In this document: piece by piece, positions 56,508 to 64,000 of the stretch
Numbering within the stretch: position 1 is the first letter of the stretch
Layout of the letters: each line of letters starts with the position of its first letter
Assembly: GCA_937925845.1 (NCBI GenBank)
Contig: CALAML010000011.1
Coordinates: 1-64,000 of the forward strand
Reading direction: 5' to 3'
From: an uncultured Acidimicrobiales bacterium
GTDB taxonomy: Bacteria > Actinomycetota > Acidimicrobiia > Acidimicrobiales > CALAML01
Length of the DNA: 64,000 nucleotides
The notes under the pieces: model-generated
Databases searched by the model: none
Seen by the model: the letters and a program-made list of their open reading frames with translations, nothing else
What the model was told of the DNA's origin: nothing
Program-made: the position numbers and the translations under genes

Positions 56508-58240
56508 CCCGAAACAACCACAAAAACACAACGGCTTGGGCGATGACCCGACCAGCCGGTCAGGGCCGATGGACCACGGGCCGGCGGGCGCTGATGGTGG
56601 TCGCGGCACTCGGTCTTGGCGCACTCGCTGGCTGCTCGGTGACCAGCGAGGGCGACACCGAGGCGAGCGGCGATGTATCTGACGACGAGTCCGGCGCGGC
56701 GACCGACTCCGACGGCACCAGCTCAAGCGAGGCTGCCGACGACAGCGGCGACTCGACGACCGAGTCGGGCGCCGACGACGGCGAGGCCACCACTGATGAA
56801 GGCCAAACCGACGATGGCGAAACCGATGACGGCGACGCCACCAACGACGACGAGAACTCCGACGACAGCAACAGCGATGACGCAGCCGACGAGCCAAACG
56901 CTGGCGACGACAGCGTGACGGACGAGGCGACAACCGACGGCGATGAAACCGAGGATGGCGACCAGGGCGCAACCGACGAAGAGGCCGATAGCGAAACCGA
57001 CGGTGGCGAGGAGGGCGACGAAGAGGCCGACGGCAGCACCGACCCCGGCGAAGAGCCAACCGAGCCCGAGCCGGCGCCCGACCCGCCCCGGCTCCCCGGT
57101 CTCAACCTGGCCTTCACCACCATCGCCAACCTGGATATCCCGATCGCCATGACCACCCGGGCCGGGTCCGACAACCTGTACATCGCCCAGCAAAACGGCG
57201 AAGTCCGGGTTATCGAAGCACCCGGGGGCGAGTCCAGCGATAACGGCGAACGACTGTTGGATCTTCGCGACGACACCGTCGCCCAGGGCGAACAGGGACT
57301 GCTCGGCATCGCCTTCTCGCCCGATGGTCGCCGGCTCTATGCCAGCTACACCGATCGTGACGGCAGCAACCGCATCGACGAGTTCACCATGAGCGAGTCG
57401 ACCCGAAACGAGCGCGTCGACACCGACAGTCGCCGCAACATCCTCACCGTTGAACAACCAGCCGGCAACCACAACGGCGGCGATATCCACTTCGGCCCCG
57501 ACGGATTTCTCTACATCGGTCTCGGTGACGGCGGGGGCGCCGGCGACCCGTTTGTCCACGGCCAGAACCGAGCCAGCCTGCTCGGCACGATCCTGAGAAT
57601 CGACCCCGACGTGGCCCTAGGCGAAGAGACCGGCAACCCAGACGATCGGGCCGGCGCCCGGCCCTACGACATCCCGGCCGACAACCCGTTTGTCGACGAC
57701 GACGGCGCGGCCGACGAAATCTGGATCAGCGGTGCCCGTAACCCCTGGCGCTTTGCTTTCGACGATGCCACCGGCGACCTGTGGATCGCGGATGTGGGTC
57801 AGAGCACGCTCGAAGAGATCAACCACTTCGCCGCCGATGACGGCGGCGGCCGGGGAGCCAACCTCGGCTGGAGCGTGATGGAAGGTACCCAGTCGTTTAC
57901 TGGTGAACCCGAGCCGGCCGACCATTCGCCGCCGGTCTTCGAATACGGCCGCAACGATGGCTGCTCGGTCACCGGCGGCATCGTGTACCGGGGCGAGGCC
58001 ATCCCCGCCCTCGATGGCTTCTACCTCTTTGGCGACTTCTGCTCCGAGCGAGTCCGGGCCCTGCGCCTCTCCGATGGTGGGCAGGTCGCCGAAGTGGGCG
58101 ACCTCAACGGCCTCGCCGTCGGGGCCCAAACGCTGATTTCGTTTGGCGAAGGCCCCAACGGTGATGCCTATGTGCTCCTCGCCAGCGGTGAGGTACGACG
58201 CATCGACCTGGTCGCCGCCGCGGCCAGCGATGTCGTCTGA
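56504..58240 (+). CDS. PQQ-dependent sugar dehydrogenase-like lipoprotein with long acidic linker
   Basis: Lipobox ALAGCS; acidic linker; EQGLLGIAFSPDGRRLYASYTDRDG; NHNGGDIHFGPDGFLYIGLGDGGGAGDP. Confidence 0.9.
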   Translation: MTRNNHKNTTAWAMTRPAGQGRWTTGRRALMVVAALGLGALAGCSVTSEGDTEASGDVSDDESGAATDSDGTSSSEAADDSGDSTTESGADDGEATTDEGQTDDGETDDGDATNDDENSDDSNSDDAADEPNAGDDSVTDEATTDGDETEDGDQGATDEEADSETDGGEEGDEEADGSTDPGEEPTEPEPAPDPPRLPGLNLAFTTIANLDIPIAMTTRAGSDNLYIAQQNGEVRVIEAPGGESSDNGERLLDLRDDTVAQGEQGLLGIAFSPDGRRLYASYTDRDGSNRIDEFTMSESTRNERVDTDSRRNILTVEQPAGNHNGGDIHFGPDGFLYIGLGDGGGAGDPFVHGQNRASLLGTILRIDPDVALGEETGNPDDRAGARPYDIPADNPFVDDDGAADEIWISGARNPWRFAFDDATGDLWIADVGQSTLEEINHFAADDGGGRGANLGWSVMEGTQSFTGEPEPADHSPPVFEYGRNDGCSVTGGIVYRGEAIPALDGFYLFGDFCSERVRALRLSDGGQVAEVGDLNGLAVGAQTLISFGEGPNGDAYVLLASGEVRRIDLVAAAASDVV

Positions 58241-58352
58241 CCCCCAACAGACCCAGCACACCAGACAGGCCAGACAGACCCTTTGGGTGCTTTTCAAGCA
58301 TTCTTGATAGATTTGCAGTTCTGTCCGTGTCGACTCTCCCGAAGACGGTGAA

Positions 58353-59474
58353 ATGACCGAAGTGTGTCCTGGCTCACCAACCACCTCGCTGGCCGACGGC
58401 AGCCCCATTGCCCGGCGCCGCCGCCGAATCACGCTCTGGGCCCTGACCGGTGCCCTTCTTGTTGTCCTCAGCGGGTGTGGGAGCTCGAATGACACGAGTT
58501 CGGCGACCACACCTGACCCTGTCAGCGAGAGCGATGCCGATGATGTTTTGGTGGAGCCGGAACTGGTCGACGAAGCGGCGTCGGAGACCCCAACCACCAC
58601 CGCCCCGACCACAACAACCGCCCCCACCAGCAGCACTAGCGAGGCACCAACAACTGAGGCGCCAACCACTGAAGCTCCAACCACGACCGCACCACCGGCA
58701 CCGGCCCCAGAGCCGTTCCCGGCCTCGCCGGCCACGCCGGACGCGGCGCTGGCCATGCTGACCGAAGCCGAGGCCCAAATCGTCGACCCGGCCACCGACC
58801 CCATCACCCTCGTGAACGCATCGCGCCGTCAACAGGTGGCCTATCGGGCCCTCGGCGCCAACCCCGAATGGGACGACCAGGTGCTCCCCCGGGTGGCCGA
58901 GGATCGCCGGGTGGCCGTGACCGACCATTTGGCGGCCCGCCGGGCCTTCATCTCGATGCGGACCAAGCTGAGCGACACCCTCCCCGCATGGCGACTGGTG
59001 GAACCCGAGCCAAAGGAAGACCTGCTCGCCTACTACGCCAAAGCCGAAGCCGAGACCGGCATCGAATGGGAATACCTCGCCGCCATCAACCTGGTCGAGA
59101 GCGGCCTTGGACGCATCCAAGGGCTCAGCACCGCTGGCGCCCAGGGCCCGATGCAGTTCCTGCCCAGCACCTGGGAGGCCTACGCCGAGGGCGACATCGA
59201 AGACCCCCACGACGCCATCATCGGGGCCGGCTCCTACCTCGCCGCTAGCGGTGGCCCCGAAGACATGGACCGGGCCATCTGGGCCTACAACCACCACGAC
59301 GGTTACGTCGAGGGCGTCAAGAGCTACGCCAAGATCCTCCGCGATGATCCGTCGGCCTATGACTCGCTCTACAACTGGGAGATCGTCTTCGCCAGCACCG
59401 AAGGCGAAGTCCACCTGCCGGTCGGCTACTTCGAGACCGAGCCGATCGCCGTCACCGACTACCTCGCCCGCTAA
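58353..59474 (+). CDS. Lytic transglycosylase-like lipoprotein with Thr/Pro linker
   Basis: VVLSGCGSS lipobox; YLAAINLVESGLGRIQGLSTAGAQGPMQFLPSTWEAYAEGDIEDP. Confidence 0.9.
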   Translation: MTEVCPGSPTTSLADGSPIARRRRRITLWALTGALLVVLSGCGSSNDTSSATTPDPVSESDADDVLVEPELVDEAASETPTTTAPTTTTAPTSSTSEAPTTEAPTTEAPTTTAPPAPAPEPFPASPATPDAALAMLTEAEAQIVDPATDPITLVNASRRQQVAYRALGANPEWDDQVLPRVAEDRRVAVTDHLAARRAFISMRTKLSDTLPAWRLVEPEPKEDLLAYYAKAEAETGIEWEYLAAINLVESGLGRIQGLSTAGAQGPMQFLPSTWEAYAEGDIEDPHDAIIGAGSYLAASGGPEDMDRAIWAYNHHDGYVEGVKSYAKILRDDPSAYDSLYNWEIVFASTEGEVHLPVGYFETEPIAVTDYLAR

Positions 59475-59536
59475 TTAGGCAGTCGCCCCGGCCGGTGCGC
59501 CTGCCGGCGGACCCACCCCGCCCGCCGTACCCCCAA

Positions 59537-59578
59537 CCCTCATCCCTCATCCCTCATCCCTCATCCCTCATCCCTCAA
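59537..59578 (+). repeat. Heptanucleotide tandem repeat (CCCTCAT)5 + CCCTCAA
   Basis: Six consecutive 7-bp units read directly. Confidence 0.97.
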
Positions 59579-59627
59579 GATATGTGACGCCCAGCGCGCC
59601 AAAAACAGCGCGTCAGGCGTCACAAAT
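59577..59627 (+). repeat. Palindromic dispersed element, copy D
   Basis: aagatatgtgacgcccagcgcgccaaaaacagcgcgtcaggcgtcacaaat. Confidence 0.85.
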
Positions 59628-59707
59628 GTTGATAGGTGCCGGCGACGTTGTGACGTTGAAGCCACAAATCGGATCGAATGCGGCCCGCGAGGAAGTACCT
59701 TCTCGAT

Positions 59708-60901
59708 ATGGATGCTGATCACCCCGAAGCGGCCGACCTGGCGGCACGACTGCTTTCGACCACGGCCAGGGAGAGCGAATCGTCGGCCATTCGCGACCTA
59801 CTCGAACACGCCCGGCGTCCCGATGTGATCTCGCTCGCCGGCGGCATCCCGGCGCCCGAACTGTTCCCGCTGGCTCGACTCCAGGAGGCGGTGGGCCAAG
59901 CCATCGAAAAACACGGTCCGGCGGCAGTGCAATACGGGCTGACCTCCGGCGAAGCAGCCACCCGGGAGGTCGCGGCCCGTCTCACCGGTGTGGGCACCGA
60001 CCCCGACCAGGTGGTGATCACCACCGGCAGCCAGCAAGCCCTCGACCTTCTCGCCCGAGTCCTGCTCGACCCCGGCGACACCGTCGTGACCAGCGACCCG
60101 GACTACCTCGGCGCACTCCAGGCCCTCCGCAGCCGAAAACCCCACCTCGAAGCGATCCCGCTCGACACCGAGGGTATGCAGACCGAGGTACTCGAAGAAC
60201 GCCTACGGGCCGGGCTCACGCCGAAGATCTGCTACGTCGTCTCCAACTTTCACAACCCCACCGGAGCCAGCCTGGCCCCCTCTCGGCGCCGCCACCTGAG
60301 CGACCTGGCCACCGAGTTCGGTTTCATCGTGATCGAGGATGACCCCTACGGTGAGCTGTGGTTCGGCGATGGACCACTCGAACCCATCGGCCCCGGCAAC
60401 CCACTGGTAGTCCGGTTGCGATCGATCTCGAAGATCGTGGCGCCCGGCCTGCGAGTCGGCTGGATGAGCGGACCGAAGTGGCTGACCGAAGCCATCGAAG
60501 TCGCCAAACAATCGGCCGACCTCCACACCGCCACCTTCAGTCAGGCAGTGATGGTGGCCACCATAAGCGACCCGGTCTGGTTCGACGCCCACCTCGACCA
60601 GGTTCGAGCCCACTACCAAGCCCAGCGCGACGCCATGGTGGCGGCGCTGGAACGCCACCTCGGTGACCGGCTCCAGTACCGGGTACCCGATGGCGGCATG
60701 TTCCTGTGGGCCCGCTGCAGCGACGAAAGCATCGACATCGAGGCCCTTATGCCCCGCGCCCTCGAGGCCGGCGTGGCCTTTGTGCCCGGCGCCGCCTTCG
60801 CCGTAAAGAACCCAGCCACCAACTCCCTGCGCCTCAGTTACGCCACCGTTCCCCCAGCCCAACTCGACCAAGCCGCCGAAAGACTCTCGCGAGTGCTCTA
60901 A
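59708..60901 (+). CDS. PLP-dependent aminotransferase (2-aminoadipate/LysN-like)
   Basis: VISLAGGIPAPELFPLARLQEA; YGLTSGEAATREVAARL; YVVSNFHNPTGASL; SKIVAPGLRVGWMSG. Confidence 0.94.
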   Translation: MDADHPEAADLAARLLSTTARESESSAIRDLLEHARRPDVISLAGGIPAPELFPLARLQEAVGQAIEKHGPAAVQYGLTSGEAATREVAARLTGVGTDPDQVVITTGSQQALDLLARVLLDPGDTVVTSDPDYLGALQALRSRKPHLEAIPLDTEGMQTEVLEERLRAGLTPKICYVVSNFHNPTGASLAPSRRRHLSDLATEFGFIVIEDDPYGELWFGDGPLEPIGPGNPLVVRLRSISKIVAPGLRVGWMSGPKWLTEAIEVAKQSADLHTATFSQAVMVATISDPVWFDAHLDQVRAHYQAQRDAMVAALERHLGDRLQYRVPDGGMFLWARCSDESIDIEALMPRALEAGVAFVPGAAFAVKNPATNSLRLSYATVPPAQLDQAAERLSRVL

Positions 60902-61020
60902 CTGCCCTCCGGGCGGGCCGTTGCACGGAGCTTTTGGCTGGCCTTTGGTGCCCTGCCCCACTCGCCGGACGGGGTGCCTTTGCACGTCGGCCAGCCGGCT
61001 TTACTTGGCTTGGGTGCTTC
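60899..61020 (+). repeat. Post-stop intergenic repeat fragment
   Basis: taactgccctccgggcgggcc... directly after the aminotransferase stop; similar composition to the other post-stop elements. Confidence 0.4.
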
Positions 61021-61021
61021 G

Positions 61022-62254
61022 CTAGCGCCTCTTGGGGCGGGTGGGTTTTGTTGGGAGGTTGATGTCGAAGGAATGGGTGTGGCCGTATGGGGGGAACTGC
61101 CAGTCCTGGCCGACCGGGAGGATGTCCTCGGTGTTGAAGTAGCTGAAGACCGCCCGTTGGTTGGTGCCGTACTCGGGATGGGGGATGATGTGATAGCAGC
61201 TCACGTTGCAGCCGGGGACGTCGGTGTTCTCCACCAACAACCGAAGCTGGGGACGGGCTGGGTTGGGTAGATCGTAGATGCTGATCCGGCCACCGAAGCG
61301 CCCCCGCTCCGCCAGCTGTTGCGACACCAACATCAGCGACGAACGGTTGCCCGGCATTACGTCCATGCCCACCTGGAACTGATTCTTGTCCAGACCGAGC
61401 GGGGCGACACGGGCTGGCTTGGACTGCCAACGGCTCCCGTCCCACCACTGGTAGGCCTGCCACCGCTTCCACTGGTTGATCGGCACCCGAGCCAGGCCGG
61501 TGCGATAGTTCCCCAGCTTGTGGGCCTGCCCCCGCCACCTCGGCGAGGTGAAGTAGAGGAAGCCGCCATGGGGAGTGGGGCTGGTCATGATCAGCGGGCG
61601 GATGATGCCGGTGCGATCGTTGCGAAAAACGAAGCTCTCCTGCGAGAAGCTGAGCGTGGCCGGATCAAACACCACACCGCCCCACCGAAGCTGGGTGATC
61701 TCGCCACCGATATGGCAGGAATCGATAAAGAAGACGATGAGGGTGCCGTCGGCGCGCACCGGACCCAGGCCGGCGGGCCATCGGAGCACATAGGGCGTAT
61801 CGGCGTGAGCCGGACAGACCTGCCCCCTCGGCAAGGCGAACTCGAACGGCCGTGGCAACTCCCGGAGCACGCCCGGCTCCAAGCCGTTGGTGGTCGAAAG
61901 CGCCATCGTGCCGTGGAACGACACCGGACCGGGCCGCCAGCTCCCCCGACCATCGGCCTCCCCCGAAAGAGTGTCGCAGAACACCCACAGAGTCTCGCTG
62001 GCACTCAAGGCTCGGCTGTAGCCACAGTCGCGGCTGAAGTACAGACCATCGTTGGTCTCCGCAGTCGACAACAACCGACCGTGGGTACGGATCGAACCAT
62101 CGGCCGAGGTGACCGGAGCAAAGCCGCCCGGCATCGGCTGTTGGGGAGTAGGGACCGCGGGCACGCAGGCGGTCGCCAGCACACCCCACACCGCAAGAAG
62201 CAGGGCGGCGCGTTTCGCTCTCCACCAGTGATGAATCTGCTGTATCCGCCGCAT
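61022..62254 (-). CDS. Secreted lipoprotein, DUF4185-like beta-propeller candidate
   Basis: Signal with lipobox VLATACV; SRALSASETLWVFCDTLSGE. Confidence 0.68.
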   Translation of the reverse strand: MRRIQQIHHWWRAKRAALLLAVWGVLATACVPAVPTPQQPMPGGFAPVTSADGSIRTHGRLLSTAETNDGLYFSRDCGYSRALSASETLWVFCDTLSGEADGRGSWRPGPVSFHGTMALSTTNGLEPGVLRELPRPFEFALPRGQVCPAHADTPYVLRWPAGLGPVRADGTLIVFFIDSCHIGGEITQLRWGGVVFDPATLSFSQESFVFRNDRTGIIRPLIMTSPTPHGGFLYFTSPRWRGQAHKLGNYRTGLARVPINQWKRWQAYQWWDGSRWQSKPARVAPLGLDKNQFQVGMDVMPGNRSSLMLVSQQLAERGRFGGRISIYDLPNPARPQLRLLVENTDVPGCNVSCYHIIPHPEYGTNQRAVFSYFNTEDILPVGQDWQFPPYGHTHSFDINLPTKPTRPKRR

Positions 62255-62419
62255 TCGCCAGTTCTTTCCACTACCCAGCAGTGCAGATCCTATTTCTTCA
62301 TAGGTTTTTCAGCTAATTGACCTCTTTTGATGTTGTTCGAAATTCAAGCCCGTCGGTCCGATGAATCTGTAAACCTGTAGCCACCGATACAACAGCCCGT
62401 TGGGGCGAGGGGGAAACGC

Positions 62420-62848
62420 ATGAGTGATGGGGCAACAAGCAAGCAGGTAGTCGAGAACTACTGGGAGGTGCACTTCGCCCGTGACTGGGAATCGATGGCC
62501 ACCTTCTTCGGCCCTGAGACCCACTACACCGACGTGGGTCTGGACGCGACCGGGGCGACCGGACCAGAAGAGATCATCGCCCGCCTCCGACTCGGCATCG
62601 AACCCCTCGAGGGTTACGTGCACTTCCCCGGCAACACGATCGCCGAAGGCTCAATCGTGGTGACCGAACACGTTGAACAGTGGCGGTTCCATACCGGCGA
62701 GGTAATCGATCACCCCTTTGCCTCGGTGATGGAAGTCGATGGGTCCACCATCACCCGCTGGCATGACTACTCCCACCTCGGCAACCTCCTCGACCAGGCA
62801 CCCTCATGGTGGATCGAACACATCGCCAACGGCTGGCGCCAGGACTGA
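62420..62848 (+). CDS. Nuclear transport factor 2/SnoaL-like family protein
   Basis: VVENYWEVHFARDWESMATFFGPETHYTDVG...; size and pattern of SnoaL fold. Confidence 0.82.
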   Translation: MSDGATSKQVVENYWEVHFARDWESMATFFGPETHYTDVGLDATGATGPEEIIARLRLGIEPLEGYVHFPGNTIAEGSIVVTEHVEQWRFHTGEVIDHPFASVMEVDGSTITRWHDYSHLGNLLDQAPSWWIEHIANGWRQD

Positions 62849-62867
62849 CAACCCTGAAGGACCCACG

Positions 62868-64000
62868 ATGGCTATCCCACGCAAGAAGAAGCTGCTCCAG
62901 TCGATCGAACCGCTGTCGCACAACGACCGCACCCGTGCGGTGTCGACCCTGGCGCGAGACAACGCCAACTCGCCCGAGCTGACCAGCCTGCTCGCGAGTC
63001 TTGACGAAGACCTCTACCAGTGGCAGCTCCGGATCACCATGGCCACGGCGGCACGACGCGCCGAGGACGTCAAGACCGCCCTGACCCACCCGATGCCAAG
63101 CGTTCGTAGGTATGCGATCCGGGCACTACGGCTGGTGCCGGTCGAAACCGACCAAGTCGTCGAGTTGGCGCTCCAGGCCGTACCGGCTGATCGCCGCGAC
63201 CTGATCAATGTCATCGCCAGTCGCGGCGGCCCGACCGTAGCCGAACAGCTCCTGACGACGATGATCGCCCGCGGTCATCGAAGCGACGCGGCCAGCTTGC
63301 TCCCCCATTGCTCAAGCGACGTAGTGGACCAGAGGCTGGCAGAGCTTGACGACGCGGTAGTGAACTGGGCCACGCTGGCCCGGGCCCACCCCAAGCCGGT
63401 TCTGGGCTTCCTCCGCGAACAGATGGCGGTAGCGCCGCTGCTGGCCGAGCAATGGTGGAGCCAGGCCAGTCCCGCGATCATCCAGCTCGTCGACAGCAAT
63501 CCCGATGAGATCCTTGATCTGTGGCAGGACTTTTCCAACACCGGGATTCCGGCCCCGATCTCGGTCCGACTGGCATGGCTCTTCCGGCGGCGACCGCAAC
63601 GCACCCTCGACCTTCTCCTTGAACGAGAGGCGGCACCGGCGCGCCTCCTGGGCCAGCTGGCGCGCCCGAGCGGCCGGGTCGACTTCGAGACCCGGGCCAG
63701 GCTCGCCCAAGCCGCGTTTTCTCAGCCGCCCACCCTGGCTTTGATCCTTCGGTACAGCCCGCCCTCCGAGCGCGGGGCCCTCTTCGAACGGGCCGCCCAA
63801 GGCCACGACCGCGAAACGCTGGTAGTGCACCAAGAGCTCCTGGAGATTCTGCCCCGCACGATGGCCGCAACCGAAGCCCGACGAATGCTCCAGCTTCGGC
63901 AATTCACCGACGACCCGGGCGCCACGCTCAACCTCTTGCCCCGACTCCCGTTGGACGAAGTCCGGGATCGACTCCTCGAAGAAACCCGGGCCAGCGACGC
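62868..64000 (+). CDS. Helical-repeat (HEAT-like) hypothetical protein, truncated by window end
   Basis: Read by eye; ATG at 62868, open to the end: MAIPRKKKLLQSIEPLSHNDRTRAVSTLARDNANSPELTSLLASLDEDLYQWQLRITMATAARRAEDVKTALTHPMPSVRRYAIRALRLVP... Not in the ORF track because no stop occurs. Confidence 0.82.
   Translation, partial: MAIPRKKKLLQSIEPLSHNDRTRAVSTLARDNANSPELTSLLASLDEDLYQWQLRITMATAARRAEDVKTALTHPMPSVRRYAIRALRLVPVETDQVVELALQAVPADRRDLINVIASRGGPTVAEQLLTTMIARGHRSDAASLLPHCSSDVVDQRLAELDDAVVNWATLARAHPKPVLGFLREQMAVAPLLAEQWWSQASPAIIQLVDSNPDEILDLWQDFSNTGIPAPISVRLAWLFRRRPQRTLDLLLEREAAPARLLGQLARPSGRVDFETRARLAQAAFSQPPTLALILRYSPPSERGALFERAAQGHDRETLVVHQELLEILPRTMAATEARRMLQLRQFTDDPGATLNLLPRLPLDEVRDRLLEETRASD

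Noticed and set aside
55830-57059. 409-aa Arg-rich minus-strand ORF
   Set aside because: Antisense to tesB and the acidic linker of the sugar dehydrogenase.
59537-59627. CRISPR-like array
   Set aside because: 7-bp contiguous tandem units without spacers followed by a palindrome; no cas genes.

Overview
This is a GC-rich chromosomal window of actinobacterial character (Acidimicrobiia-like by gene content; lineage is inferred, not tested). It is densely coding, with no rRNA, tRNA, CRISPR array or transposase that I could recognise. Gene content: a restriction-modification pair at the left edge; an SDR/VOC/cyclase operon; threonine aldolase; CopC/CopD; an XRE regulator facing a lysine-tailed HBHA/phasin-like gene; 1-Cys peroxiredoxin; a large cyclase/AAA/TPR protein; ABC transporters; rhomboid; HelD; hemE-hemY; sortase E; lnt; two two-component systems; a glycosyltransferase/methyltransferase/GtrA cluster; a PQQ-type sugar dehydrogenase; a lytic transglycosylase. 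The strongest finding is a pair of paralogous secreted DsbE/Mpt53/TlpA-like thioredoxin lipoproteins (5949..7079 and 11267..11827). The ORF track truncates both at the same place, an in-frame TGA in the active site (WFWAPW-U-x-x-C). In both, the frame stays open to a normal stop, keeps the cis-Pro region (SQPxW), and carries an identical 22-nt block containing a hairpin CUGC-GGUC-GCAG at the same distance after the TGA, like a bacterial SECIS. I interpret them as selenoproteins. Further findings: a four-copy palindromic element (TGTGACGCCCAGCGCGCC-AAAAAC-GGCGCGCTGGGCGTCACA); a mosaic repeat family sitting directly downstream of stop codons; a tandem-receiver response regulator; a C-terminal extension on the methyltransferase; and an unlisted ORF running off the right edge.
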